This document shows, piece after piece, positions 51,150 to 63,600 of a DNA stretch of 64,000 nucleotides. Origin of the DNA: Rufibacter latericius (GTDB lineage: Bacteria; Bacteroidota; Bacteroidia; Cytophagales; Hymenobacteraceae); contig NZ_RJJD01000003.1 in NCBI RefSeq assembly GCF_003721515.1, forward strand, positions 186,001 through 250,000. Reading direction: 5' to 3'. How positions within the stretch are numbered: the stretch's first letter is position 1; every line of letters starts with the position of its first letter. The notes below the pieces were generated by a model that searched no databases, was not told the origin of the DNA, and was given only the letters and a program-made list of their open reading frames with translations. Position numbers and translations under genes: made by a program.

Positions 51150-53069
51150 GTGTTTATCTGTTTTCTACTTTCTTTTACGAAAAGACGCTTAATTCGCCGC
51201 AATTACGTTTGTTGCCTTCTTCTGCTGGCACCAATTCTTCTGTTGCGATCTACGAGCTTTGCCCAAACCAGCTTTGAGGTAATTTCTGTGGCGGTGAAAG
51301 CCCCAGAGAAAGTGAGTTTCAATGCCAGCCAACCTGATTTCGGTGTCTTTTTTAGAACAAAGCCTATTCCTTCACCGCAACAAAGTGCTTCTCAGAACCG
51401 CTTCAACGCGATAAAGGATAGCCTGCATCTACTTCAGAAATCTATTTCTTATGTAAAAGGGAACGGGGTAACCAGTTTGGGAACGGTAAAGCCGCCTACG
51501 GTGGAACAGAGCTTCTTCGGGCTTCCTTCTCCAGGCATCCCGAATGATGATGACCTGGCGGTCTCTAATTCAGGGATGGTGGTAAGTGTGATGAACGGGC
51601 GCATTGCCATCCATGATGAGACCGGATCTATCTTACGTTCTTTGACCCTTTCGGCTTTGGTGAAAAGCCCTACTTTGACGGGGTTTGATCCGCACGTAAT
51701 GTATGATCCTGAGCAAGACAGGTTCCTGGTGGTTTTTCTCACCGGGCATGTGGCCGAAGAAAGCCAGATCCACCTGGTTGTGTCCGCTTCCGCGGATCCC
51801 GTGGGTACCTGGCACTCCTACACCCTGGATGGAAACCCACTGAACGATGATACCTGGAGCGACTTCCCTTCCCTAGCCGTCTCCAAAAACGAGATTTTTA
51901 TTACCGCCAATTCTTTCGCCAATGGGTCCACCAACAATTCCGGGTTCAGGCAATCGGGAATCTGGCAATTGAACAAACAGAATGTTTTGGCAGGATTACC
52001 GCTTTCGGTTTCCGACTCGCGCTATTTCCACTCCATTCGCTTTAAGGATGAGCTTCTTTTCAATATAACTCCGGTGAAAAGCAGCAGTGGCGTGGGAACC
52101 CTGCCTTTCTACTTTCTTTCCAATGAGGCAATTACCGCCAGCCAATCTACCAAGCTTTTATTGCTGACACTTGCTTCTCCGCTCCCAGACCAGTCAGCTA
52201 AATTAGCCATCCAGGAATGTGCCGAAGCAACTGCCTACACCTTGCCCCCTAACCTTCGGCAGAAGAATTCCAGTCTTTCTTTAGGCCGAAACGATGCTCG
52301 GGTGATGCAGGCTTATTTGCACGATGACCGCATCCATTTCGTCATGAATGCTTTGAATACCTCGGAGGGAAACCCCAGGGCCGGCGTATACTACGGGCAG
52401 ATTTCTGCTCTTTCTTCCCCTACCCCAACGGTGCAAAGCAAAATGGTGCCAGAGGAAAGAGACGCCGCTTTCCCTACCCTGGCCCACATAGGTCTGACGG
52501 AAAAAGATGGGGCTGCTTTGCTGGTGTATGCCCATTCCTCACCCATTGATTTTCCGGGGTACTCCGCGGTTTTAGTAGATGCCGCTGGTGAATTTTCCAG
52601 TCCCCTCCGGGTAAAAGAAGGAGAAGATTACGTAGCAATCCTGGGAGATTATTCAGGCATAAGCCGGCAGTACAACAAACCGGGAGTGGTGTGGGCGCAA
52701 GGCTGTGTGGTTGTCAGTACTGGGTTAGGCGGAGGTGGTGAACGGCAGCCTCATATTTCTAAATTAGTAAACCCTTCAATTTTAGGTTCTCCCCCTCCCA
52801 CGCAAAACTCTGCCTCCAGACTTTACCCAAATCCTACCGCCGACCAGTTTACTATTACTTTTAATTTGAGTCAACCTTCCCCTATGACCATTGCCTTGTA
52901 CACCAACCAGGGTTCTTTGGTGAAAGTACTTTTGCAAGAGCACGTACGGGCTGGGGAAAGCACCCTCCGTTTCAGAACCGATGTCTTGGCAAATGGCACC
53001 TACCTGCTTTCTGGCACAAATGCCAACCACGAAATAATATTCCAGAAGCGGCTGGTAGTCACAAAATGA
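51150..53069 (+). CDS. T9SS-exported large secreted protein
   Basis: 639 residues. No ATG fits; GTG 51150 gives a membrane-targeting start (NYVCCLLLLAPILLL, cut near SFAQ). The middle has beta-propeller-like stretches (HVMYDPEQDRFLVVFLTGHV; WSDFPSLAVSKNEIFITANS). The C-terminal about 75 residues are a type A T9SS sorting domain: RLYPNPTADQFTITFNL, then ANGTYLLSGTNANHEIIFQK. It is therefore exported through the outer membrane and attached or released at the surface. No enzyme motif recognised. Confidence 0.8.
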   Translation: MFICFLLSFTKRRLIRRNYVCCLLLLAPILLLRSTSFAQTSFEVISVAVKAPEKVSFNASQPDFGVFFRTKPIPSPQQSASQNRFNAIKDSLHLLQKSISYVKGNGVTSLGTVKPPTVEQSFFGLPSPGIPNDDDLAVSNSGMVVSVMNGRIAIHDETGSILRSLTLSALVKSPTLTGFDPHVMYDPEQDRFLVVFLTGHVAEESQIHLVVSASADPVGTWHSYTLDGNPLNDDTWSDFPSLAVSKNEIFITANSFANGSTNNSGFRQSGIWQLNKQNVLAGLPLSVSDSRYFHSIRFKDELLFNITPVKSSSGVGTLPFYFLSNEAITASQSTKLLLLTLASPLPDQSAKLAIQECAEATAYTLPPNLRQKNSSLSLGRNDARVMQAYLHDDRIHFVMNALNTSEGNPRAGVYYGQISALSSPTPTVQSKMVPEERDAAFPTLAHIGLTEKDGAALLVYAHSSPIDFPGYSAVLVDAAGEFSSPLRVKEGEDYVAILGDYSGISRQYNKPGVVWAQGCVVVSTGLGGGGERQPHISKLVNPSILGSPPPTQNSASRLYPNPTADQFTITFNLSQPSPMTIALYTNQGSLVKVLLQEHVRAGESTLRFRTDVLANGTYLLSGTNANHEIIFQKRLVVTK

Positions 53070-53236
53070 GCTTGCCTCTTATTATTTATTATTATAGAGT
53101 AGGTTGATCCCTTTTCCCTTTGTTTTTGTAAAACGGGCCTAAAACAGGTTTCACCTTCTTTCAGGCAAAGGTTGGCTATAGCTATTGCTCAGGTGCTGGG
53201 CATTCACCCGGTTTCTTTATCCTTGTGAAATATTGA

Positions 53237-53244
53237 TATCTTTG
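53237..53244 (+). promoter_or_regulatory. Candidate -7 box of kdsB
   Basis: TATCTTTG, an exact TAnnTTTG match, 57 bp before the kdsB ATG. A TTG lies too close upstream (12 bp) to be a good -33 element. Confidence 0.4.
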
Positions 53245-53301
53245 AAGCCCCTTGCATCGGATAAGGGACGTTAGAAAATATCTCCCCGTAAACCTGATCC
53301 T

Positions 53302-54045
53302 ATGAAAGCTGTTGGAATCATTCCTGCCCGATTTCCCTCTACCCGATTTCCTGGAAAGCCATTGGTAATGTTAGACGGGAAATCCATGATCCAACGGGTG
53401 TATGAGCAGGCTCAATTGGCTGGATTATCTAAAGTAGTGGTCGCCACGGATGATGAACGGATCAGGCAACATGTAGAGGAGTTCGGGGGAAATGTGGTCA
53501 TGACTTCCTCGCACCACCAAAGCGGCACCGACCGTTGCTACGAAGCCTATACTAAATTGGGAGAAGAGTTTGAGGTAGTAGTGAACATTCAGGGCGATGA
53601 ACCCTTTATTCAGCCGGAGCAGATAAACAAAGTTCTAAGCTGTTTCTCACAACCCGAGGCGCAGATTGCGACCCTCATCAAACCCGTTCAAACACAGGAA
53701 GAGTTACTGAACCCTAACAGCCCCAAAGTTGTCATCGGGGCGCAGCAGCAGGCCTTATATTTCAGCCGCCATCCAATCCCGTACCTGCGGGGTGCCGAGG
53801 AGCAGGACTGGCTATCCCGCCATGCCTATTACAAGCACATCGGGATTTACGGCTACCGCAGTTCTGTTCTAGCGCAATTAACCCAGCTACAACCTTCTGA
53901 CCTGGAATTAACAGAGTCTTTGGAGCAACTTCGGTGGCTTGAGCATGGATTCAGGATTATTACCGCTGTGACTGAGCTGGAAACCATTGGTATAGACACC
54001 CCCGAAGATGTAGAGAAGGCGCTCCAGTACCTGAAAAAGAATTAA
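53302..54045 (+). CDS. kdsB: 3-deoxy-manno-octulosonate cytidylyltransferase (CMP-KDO synthetase)
   Basis: 247 residues, standard. It activates KDO with CTP for lipopolysaccharide inner-core synthesis. Motifs: IIPARFPSTRFPGKPLVML (nucleotide loop), KVVVATDDERIR, MTSSHHQSGTDRCYEA, VVNIQGDEPFIQPEQI (metal-binding Asp), YFSRHPIPYLR, and YKHIGIYGYRSSVL, with TAVTELETIGIDTPEDVEK at the end. Stands alone with its own promoter. Confidence 0.95.
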   Translation: MKAVGIIPARFPSTRFPGKPLVMLDGKSMIQRVYEQAQLAGLSKVVVATDDERIRQHVEEFGGNVVMTSSHHQSGTDRCYEAYTKLGEEFEVVVNIQGDEPFIQPEQINKVLSCFSQPEAQIATLIKPVQTQEELLNPNSPKVVIGAQQQALYFSRHPIPYLRGAEEQDWLSRHAYYKHIGIYGYRSSVLAQLTQLQPSDLELTESLEQLRWLEHGFRIITAVTELETIGIDTPEDVEKALQYLKKN

Positions 54046-54109
54046 GAAATAGGAATTTAGATTTTCTAGAAATTTCTGTACTCAGAACTTAGCCCCTTCG
54101 GCGGCTTAA

Positions 54110-54454
54110 TCAGCCGCCAGATTTTTTCGCTTTGTAGCCCAGGTCAAGCAGCAGTTGCAGGACTTTGTCCCGAAAATCGCCTTGGATGGTGATTTCTCCG
54201 TCTTTGGCGCTTCCGCCAACCCCGCATCTGGTTTTTAGCGTTTTACCTAACGACTGAAGGTCACCCTCTTGCCCTACAAATCCGGTGATGAGGGTCACTT
54301 GCTTCCCGCCCCGGCTCTTTTTGTCTAATTGCACGCGCAGGTTCTGCTGTTGGGGCGGAAGCGTCTGGGTTTCTTCCTCCTGCTGGTATTCGTATTCAAA
54401 ATCTGGGTTGGTGGAGAAAACCACTCCCTCCCGGCCTTTCTTGTTTTTGCTCAT
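54110..54454 (-). CDS. SUI1/YciH-family translation initiation-like protein
   Basis: 114 residues. A variable N-terminus (KGREGVVFSTNPDFEYEYQQ) precedes the SUI1 fold: RVQLDKKSRGGKQVTLITGF, LGKTLKTRCGVGGSAKDGEI and the final IQGDFRDKVLQLLLDLGYK. Bacterial YciH proteins resemble eukaryotic eIF1 and may affect start-site selection. The gene starts 3 bp from the stop of the upstream lipid kinase gene and is co-transcribed with it. Confidence 0.9.
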   Translation of the reverse strand: MSKNKKGREGVVFSTNPDFEYEYQQEEETQTLPPQQQNLRVQLDKKSRGGKQVTLITGFVGQEGDLQSLGKTLKTRCGVGGSAKDGEITIQGDFRDKVLQLLLDLGYKAKKSGG

Positions 54455-54457
54455 GTT

Positions 54458-55363
54458 TTAAGATTTTGGCGCCAAAGCGGCGACTACTTCTAGCGATTTC
54501 GGAAACATCTTTACTTCAAACTCCTTTGCCTGTCCCATAAACTCTCCGTCGGCATGAAAGTACTGCGGCTCTTTGCTTTGTACGGAAACGGTGGCACAGG
54601 TATGGAATTCGGCCAGGCTGGAATGGGCAATTTGTTTGGTCATAAGGCCGTAGCCCAACTGAATAGCCTCGGCCACGCCTACGTGCCTGATGAGGCAGAC
54701 ATCCATCAATCCATCCTGAATATTGGCCATCGGCGCAATGTAGGCGTTGTTGCCGTACTGCGAGGCATTGGCGAAAGCCACCACAAAGAAATCGGAGGTG
54801 AGTTCGCGCCCGTTGATGCGGACGGTGGCTTCTTCCGATTTAAAGCTACGGAATTCCCTCACCACCAATTGCACGTAACTACTCAGGCCCCGTTTCGTGC
54901 TCTGCGCGAAAACCGAACTTACCAGACCATCGAACCCAATACCGGCCGTACAGAAAAACGGGTGGTCGTTGATGGTACAGGAATCTATGTAATGGAAGCT
55001 AGCCTGATTTAAAAGGGCAAGGGCCTGGGGCAAAGCCAAGGGAATTCCTAAATGGCGGGCCAATCCGTTACCAGAGCCTTTGGGCAAAATGCCTAAAGCC
55101 GAGGAAGTGCCTTTCAGTCCTCGGGCCACTTCGTTCACCGTTCCGTCCCCGCCCACGGCCACTACTAACCGGGCGCCGTTTGCGGCGGCTTTCTGGGCCA
55201 GTTCAGTGGCGTGTCCTGCCCGTTCGGTGAGTAGAATCTCGGGTTTCCAGCGCGAGGTATCCAGATGGTTGGAGATCAGATCTGGAACCGATACCGTACT
55301 CCGCACCCCGGACTTTGGGTTTAATATAAAACAAGCTTTCTCCGGAGCCGATGTACTTTCCAT
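54458..55363 (-). CDS. Diacylglycerol/lipid kinase, YegS/BmrU-like
   Basis: 301 residues. Signature loop VVAVGGDGTVNEVARGLKG, then LGILPKGSGNGLARHLGIP, and the second-domain motif FFCTAGIGFDGLVSSVF. The C-terminal ends with QYFHADGEFM, the conserved DGE. It phosphorylates a lipid alcohol such as diacylglycerol or a sphingoid base using ATP. Cytosolic and peripheral. Expressed with the SUI1-like gene. Confidence 0.9.
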   Translation of the reverse strand: MESTSAPEKACFILNPKSGVRSTVSVPDLISNHLDTSRWKPEILLTERAGHATELAQKAAANGARLVVAVGGDGTVNEVARGLKGTSSALGILPKGSGNGLARHLGIPLALPQALALLNQASFHYIDSCTINDHPFFCTAGIGFDGLVSSVFAQSTKRGLSSYVQLVVREFRSFKSEEATVRINGRELTSDFFVVAFANASQYGNNAYIAPMANIQDGLMDVCLIRHVGVAEAIQLGYGLMTKQIAHSSLAEFHTCATVSVQSKEPQYFHADGEFMGQAKEFEVKMFPKSLEVVAALAPKS

Positions 55364-55484
55364 GGAATTCAGAAGTTTCTTCAGAACAAATCTCCAGTTG
55401 CTTTCCCTCTTTTCTAAACCACACCAGAAAGGAAAATAACTGTCTTTTGCAGCCCATCTGTTTTAAGGCCGATTTTGTAAAAAT

Positions 55485-55524
55485 ACACAAAAAAAGTGGT
55501 GCCGCCCCAGGGGCAACACCACTT
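55485..55524 (-). terminator. gap terminator
   Basis: AAGTGGTG (55494-55501) pairs with CACCACTT (55517-55524), inner CCCC/GGGG pairs, followed by a T-run on the minus strand. 22 bp after the gap stop. Confidence 0.8.
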
Positions 55525-55546
55525 CCATATGCTTATACCGCAATAA

Positions 55547-56605
<1,059 letters not shown>

Positions 56606-56721
56606 CTAAAAATTTACCGGCTCATTTTGAGCTAATTACCGTTTAAACGCATTTATTTTAACAAGGATGCTTGTCAGTAATAAAACCGCCCTCTATATTT
56701 GCATCATCAAAACCGAAAGAT

Positions 56722-56793
56722 GGTCCGTTCGTCTAGGGGTTAGGACACCAGATTTTCATTCTGGTAACAGGGGTTCGATTCCCCTACGGACTA
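56722..56793 (+). tRNA. tRNA-Glu, anticodon UUC
   Basis: Acceptor GGTCCGT/ACGGACT (first pair G-U), D-arm GTCTAGGGGTTAGGAC, anticodon stem CCAGA/TCTGG with loop TTTTCAT (TTC), T-arm AGGGG-TTCGATT-CCCCT, discriminator A. CCA is not encoded. It matches bacterial tRNA-Glu closely. No repeat of its 3' end was found nearby, so it is not an occupied integration site within this window. Confidence 0.93.
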
Positions 56794-56801
56794 CATAAAA
56801 C

Positions 56802-56840
56802 AAAACAGCCTGTAAGTTAATTGCTTTCAGGCTGTTTTGC
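56802..56840 (+). terminator. Terminator of tRNA-Glu
   Basis: AAAACAGCCTG (56802-56812) pairs perfectly with CAGGCTGTTTT (56828-56838), 15-nt loop. Confidence 0.8.
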
Positions 56841-57617
56841 TTTAGTACCATCCTATTTTAGCCTGTTACCCAAACTGAAAAACAGCCCTTAATCCTTTCC
56901 TCTCCATACTCCCCATGAATTAAACAGAAAAAGGGGAAGTTGCTTAGTTCCTGTAAGACTGAACTTGAACTCGCCTTTATAGAATTCTGCTTACTTATCG
57001 GAATCATTCGATTTGCTAACAAGTATGCTTTTGATCTTGCTGCTTAGACAACAGTTCACCAACCAACTACTTGCAAGGTAATTTACATGCATCAAAGTTG
57101 ATTTTAGTAAAATAAAGCATATAAAACGTTTCATTATTACATTTAAAATAATTTTATGTAAATTTTAGACACATTTGGAACTTCAACCTATTAAAAAGTT
57201 GTAACAGCATAAATATATATTCCAAAATATAATCTAAATTGTTTTTAATGTAATTTTTGTATTAGTTTACACCAGAATTAGATCAGAAAAGCAATTTAGT
57301 TTTCTTGTTCTAATTACTAGCACTCCCCTCTTATTACCTCCCCATAATCTAGCTCACCAATTACCAGAACCTTTAATCAGGCATTTAATGTCTAGGAATA
57401 AATACGCATATACCTCAAATCAAAGGAATAAGAAAAAATATCAGAACGGAGTTCGATCTATATGCATAAGCTTAACTTTTAACCTGCTAAACCTTTAACT
57501 TAACCCTTAAAACCATTAACTAAACGAACTTTAATACAAATTTCTCTAAGAATTTTTAAAATTGCAGCATTCTGAATACAAAATTTAATTTACCCTTCTC
57601 AACTTAACAAAAATCAT
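56841..57617. other. AT-rich gene-free leader of the giant surface protein gene
   Basis: About 780 bp with no usable open frame, AT-rich like 39438-41020. It lies immediately upstream of the MBG-repeat gene and probably contains its promoter and a long leader, but no clear promoter or hairpin was identified. Confidence 0.5.
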
Positions 57618-60600
57618 ATGAACGTACACTTACTTGCAATTGCAAAGGCTAACGCTAGGCGCTACGGCATTATGCTTTGCTTTTTAATTTTAGGCACTGT
57701 TGGTGCCTTTGCCTTAGGCGATGCCTATGTGGATGCCGGCTTGCCTGCTCCTACAGTAACTTCAGATAAAGATGATTACTCTCCTGGGCAGGTTGCACAT
57801 ATTAAAGGTTCTGGTTGGACACTTGACCAAAGTGTTCATATTGAATTTAGAGAAGAGCCAGATTATCCAGATGTACATTCATATGATGTTCCTGTTAATC
57901 AAGATGGTACTTGGAAATTAGATTACAATATTGAGGATAGGCATCTTGGAGTTAAGTTTACAGTAACTACTATTGGTAAGACAACAGGAACAACTGCAAC
58001 TACAGTTTTTACGGATGCTGGAATAAGCAATGTTACTGTAACAACTGGCAATACTTACTGTACAGAAAACCCGATTTCTGTACGATTCGAAAAGATATCA
58101 GCACAAAATAATAATGTTACTGGGCAATTTGTTGCAGGTGCAACTTTTATAGCAGAACTTATAAATTCGAGTGGAACATCAAATTTAGGTGAAATTGGTC
58201 GCATTACCGATAATGTTGGGAATAATGGACTTTTAACTATAAACGGAAAAGTTCCACCTATTACTACTGGTTCAACTTATAGAGTTAGGGTAAGGTCAAT
58301 AAACCCTATCACAAATACTCCAACAAGTAGTATAAACCTTCAAATAAATGAATCACCAACAACAGCTAATGCAGGAGCGGATCAACTGAATATCAACGGA
58401 ACTTCTACTAATTTATCGGGCAATCAACCTTCAATTGGAACAGGTACTTGGAGTATTGTAACCGGAACAGGTGGATACTTTGGAACCTCAACAACTAAAA
58501 CAACAACTTCTACAACCTCTAATGCTACCTTTAATGGAACTGCTGGTGAAAGCTATACTTTGAAGTGGACTAACACTAATGGAAGTTGTACCTCGTCAGA
58601 CAATGTAATTATCTCTTTTAGAGCCAATAATCCTAAACCGGTCTTAACTACTGTTGCGCCTGTAAGTAAAACAGTGGGTGAAGCTGCTTTTACATTAACA
58701 GTTAGTGGAAGTAATTTCATTAACGGTTCAATTATACATGTTAATGGTATTGCCAAAGGCACAGAATTTGTAAACAGCACTCAACTTACTACAAGTATTC
58801 CGGCAAGCGATTTAACAACAGCAGGAGTGAAAAAGGTTACTGTGGTTACTTCTTCTCCAGGCGGTGGAATCTCAAACGAACTTGATTTTACAGTAAATCA
58901 AGCGCAGCCATCAATTACTTGGATTGATGCTGGCATTATTTCTTATGGTACAAATTTATTAGGCAAGCTCAATGCTGTAGCAAATTTTAATGGTGCTCCA
59001 GTAGAAGGTACATTTGTTTACAAACAAGGAGCGAATGTAGTTACTAATACTACTATTCTTAATGCTTCTACATCGGCTTATCCTCTATCTGTAGAGTTCA
59101 CACCAACCATTACTACAAACTACAAAACAGCTTCAGGTACAAACTCTATTTTAGTTAAAAAGGCTGCAAATACCATCACTTTCACCAGCCTTGGTACTAA
59201 AACCTTCGGAGATGCAGCTTTCGACCTTACCGCATCTGCATCGTCTAGCTTGCCTGTAACCTATGCAAGTAGCAATACCGAGGTAGCTACAATATCTGGA
59301 AGTACGGTTACAATCAAAAGAGCTGGTAAAACAACAATCACTGCAACTCAATCAGGCGACAACAACTATGAAGTTGCAACTGCTATACCACAGGAGTTAA
59401 TTGTAAATAAAGCAACGATAACACCAGTTTGGGCAGTAGGTACTTTATCTCAAACCTATGACAACACTGTAAAAACGGTAGTAGCTTTCACTACACCGGC
59501 AGGCTTAACGCTGAGCTATGACTTTGGTTCAGCAAATCCGAAGGATGCTGGAAGTTATCCAGTAACAGCGACTATCAATGATGCTAATTACCAAGGAAGT
59601 GTAAGCGGTTCATTGGTAATTGCCAAAGCCCCTACCGCCACACTAGTATCTGCTACTGATGCTATTTACAATGGTTCAGCTCATAGTGCCTCGGCTATGG
59701 TTACAGGAGCCGGTGAACTGGAGGAACCCGTGACAGTTTACTATTCAGGTGTAGCGCCAACGGTTTACCCTTCCTCTACAACTGCTCCTACCAACGCTGG
59801 TACTTACAAAGCCACGGCTACCTACGCCCAATCCGCCAATTACCTGAGTTCAACTGACAGCAAGGACTTTACAATTGAAAAGGCTACTATTACCCCAATT
59901 TGGGCAGCCGGTACTTTATCTCAGATTTTTGACAACAAGGTAAAAACAGTAGTAGCCACTACTACACCTAGTAGCTTAACTTTAAGCTATGACTTTGGCT
60001 CAGCAACTCCGAAGGATGCTGGTAGCTATCCCGTTACAGCAACTATTATTGATGACAATTATTCAGGAAGCTTAAAAGGTACCTTGGAGATTGCTAAAGC
60101 AAATCAAACCATCACTTTTGCTGAAATTGGAGATAAGACTTTTGGTGATGCTGCTTTTGACATCAGCCCAAGTGCCACTTCTAACCTACCGGTCAAAATC
60201 TCCACAACCGGGAACATCAGCCACGATGAAAGTACTGGTAAAATTACCATTAACGGTGCTGGTCCTGTCAGTGTAACTGCTACTCAGGATGGTAATGCTA
60301 ACTACAATGCTGCAATCTCTGTAACCCGTAGCTTTAAGGTAAACAAAGCTAACCAGACTATTACGGTAGTTACATCTGCTCCAGAAAAAGCTGTTTACAA
60401 CTCCACCTTTACTGTAGCAGCTACTGCATCTTCCGGTCTGCCTGTAAGCTATGGTAGTTCCGATAAACTTAGCAACGTTGGTGCGCAGTTCACAATGAAC
60501 TCAGGCACAGGAACAGGTACTGTAAGCTACAGTCAGGATGGTGACGACAACTACAATGCCGCCTCTATTATAACGGAAATTGTTACAGCGGAGAAAGCAA

Positions 60601-63600
60601 ATCAGACTATTACGGTAGCAACCGTCTCTCCGGCCAGTGCCGTTTACAATACTAGCTTCACGGTAGAAGCCACTGCCACCTCTGGTTTGGCAGTTGTATA
60701 CAGCAGCTCTGCTCCATTGAGTAACATCGGTGATACCTACACCATGAACTCCGGAACCGGAACAGGAATTGTGAGATACAACCAGGCTGGCGACGACAAC
60801 TACCATGCAGCTCCTGAAGTTACGGCAAAGGTAACCGCCCAGAAAGCTGCTGCCACAATTACATTAAATACGGCTGATCTGTCGCAGACCTACAATGGTT
60901 CCGCTAAGACTGTAAGTTACAGCATTAGCCCTGCCGATGTAACTGGCGTAAGCGTAACTTATAGCCAAAAGGAAACCACCGTTTCTAACCCAACCAATGC
61001 AGGCGCTTACGAGGTTCTCGCTTCGTTAACGAATGACAACTACAGCGGCTCCGCAGAAGGTACCTTGGTAATTGCCAAAGCCTCTACTAAAACGGAAGTT
61101 GTTGCTAGCGATGCCATCTATAACGGATCTGCTCATAAAGGTCCTGCCACTGTGAAGGGCGACGGCGGTTTAAATCAAGCTATCACCGTTTATTATGCCG
61201 GTGTAGCACCAACTGTTTATCCTTCTTCTACCAACGCCCCAGTTAACGCCGGTACGTATTCCGCAACAGCTTCCTATGCTGAATCAGCTAATTATCTTGG
61301 TTCATCGGATGAAAAAGAATTCACCATAGATAAAGCTTCCTCCATAACTGAGGTTACTGTTCCAGCTGGTCCTTTCACCTATACCGGCAAGGCACAAACG
61401 CCAGCAACGGTAAAAGTAACCGGTGCGGGTAACTTGGAACTGACACCTACTGCCACTTACGGTAATAACATTAACGCCGGTACTGCCACAGCAAGCTATA
61501 CCTTTGCTGGTGACGATAACCACACAGGGTCTGAGGACAGCAAGTCTTTCATAATAGAAAAGGCCTCCTCTGAGACAATTGTTAACATCAATGGCGGCCC
61601 GTTCACCTATACCGGTTCATCCATCACCCCGGCCACAGTTGAGGTGACCGGAGCAGGTGGCCTAAGTTTAACGCCTACGGCAGAGTATAGTAACAACATC
61701 AACGCTGGCACCGCAACCGCCTCCTTCTCTTTCTCTGGCGATGAAAACCACACTGGCTCAGAGGGCAGCAAGACCTTCATTATTGGTAAGAAAGCAGCTT
61801 CTGTAGTAGTAGCTCCAAAAACAAAGGTGTATGGTGCTGAAGATCCTGATTTCACTGGTACCCTGGCTGGTTTCATTGAAGCAGATAAGGTGGTAGCTAC
61901 CTACAGCCGGGTAGCTGGTGAAACAGTTGCTGCTGGTCCATACCCTATCTCTGCTACATTATCCCCTGTTTCTGCATTGGGCAACTATGATATCACCAAC
62001 ACTCCGGCTACGCTGACCATCAGTGCCCGCCCTATCACTGTGAAAGCAGATGACAAGCAAAAGACCTATGGAGATGTAGATCCTGAGTTGACATATGTCA
62101 TTACCTCCGGTTCTCTGGTGAACAAGGATGCCTTTGCAGGCGTACTTTCCAGAGCCGAGGGCGAGAAGGTGGGTTCCTATACCATTGACAAGGGAACTCT
62201 TGCTTTGGGCGATAATTACGACCTTACCTTCCAAGGAGCCAAACTGACTATTAATAAGAAAGTCGCATCTGTGGTTGTGGATACCAAGACGAAGGTGTAC
62301 GGCGACAATGACCCCAGCCTAACCGGCACAGTTACCGGCTTCCTGGCCGCTGACAAAGTGGTCGCCACCTACAGCCGCGCTACCGGAGAGAATGTGAGCA
62401 CCTATGCCATCACAGCAGCCTTGGCACCTCAGAATGTGCTAGATAATTACGAGATCACTAACACTTCTGCTACCTTAAACATTACGAAGAAGGCTGCTTC
62501 AGTTACTCCAATTGCTAACAGCAAGACTTACGGTAGCTCTGACCCAACCTTAACCGGTAATTTAGCAGGCTTCTTGACTAGTGACAACGTAACAGCTACT
62601 TATAGCCGGGCCAAGGGTGAGACAGTAACGGGAGGTCCATACCAAATCTCTGCTACTCTTGCTCCAGTTGGTGTCCTGGGCAACTATGACATCACCTACA
62701 ACACGGCCAGCTTCACCATCGGCAAGAAGGAAGCTTCAGTAGTTGTTGCTGCTAAAACGAAGGAGTACGGCGCTGCAGACCCTGAGTTTACAGGCACGCT
62801 AACCGGATTCCTGGCCTCTGACAACGTGCAAGCTGCCTACCGCCGCGTTGCTGGTGAAACTGTTAGCGATGGTCCATATGCCATCTCTGCTACGTTGTCT
62901 CCCGCTACCGTGTTGAGCAATTACGAGATCTCCAATACTCCAGCTACCCTTACTATCACCAAAAAGGCCCTTGTGGTAACTGCACAAAACACAAGCAAGT
63001 ATTGCGGACAGGTTAACCCACTCTTTACCGTTACTTATGACGGATTTGTGAATAATGAAAGTTCAAGTGTATTGGGAGGAACATTATCCTACTCTACCAC
63101 AGCAAATGTTAGCAGTGGACAAGCTACCTATGATGTAACTCCTGGTGGATTTACCTCTAGTAATTATGCTATAACATTCAGAAAAGGCACTTTGACTGTG
63201 AATGGGGTAACAATAGATGCTTCAGCGAGTGGAAGCCCTGTTCCTGTAGGTTCTAAAGCAACACTCTCTGCTACAGTTTTACCAAATGTTCCTGGGGTTA
63301 ATGTAATATTCAATCTTGACGGCAAAAAAGTTGGTGAGGCACTTACAGGTTCTAATGGGGTGGCAAATTTTGATGTATTGGGTTTGATTACAAATGTCTA
63401 CCAAGTAGAAGCCTCTACGGCAAGCGGATGTGCTAAATACACTGCCTATCTTCCTGTTTATGATCCTAATGGAGGTTTTGTGACAGGTGGCGGCTGGATT
63501 AACTCTCCGGCAGGTGCTTATGTAAAAGATCCAGCAGCAGTCGGTAAAGCTAACTTTGGCTTTGTGTCCAGATACAAAAAAGGTTCCACTACCTTAGATG

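Noticed and set aside
56722-56840. tRNA-Glu as another occupied integration site
   Set aside because: No duplicate of its 3' end and no integrase were found near it in the window.
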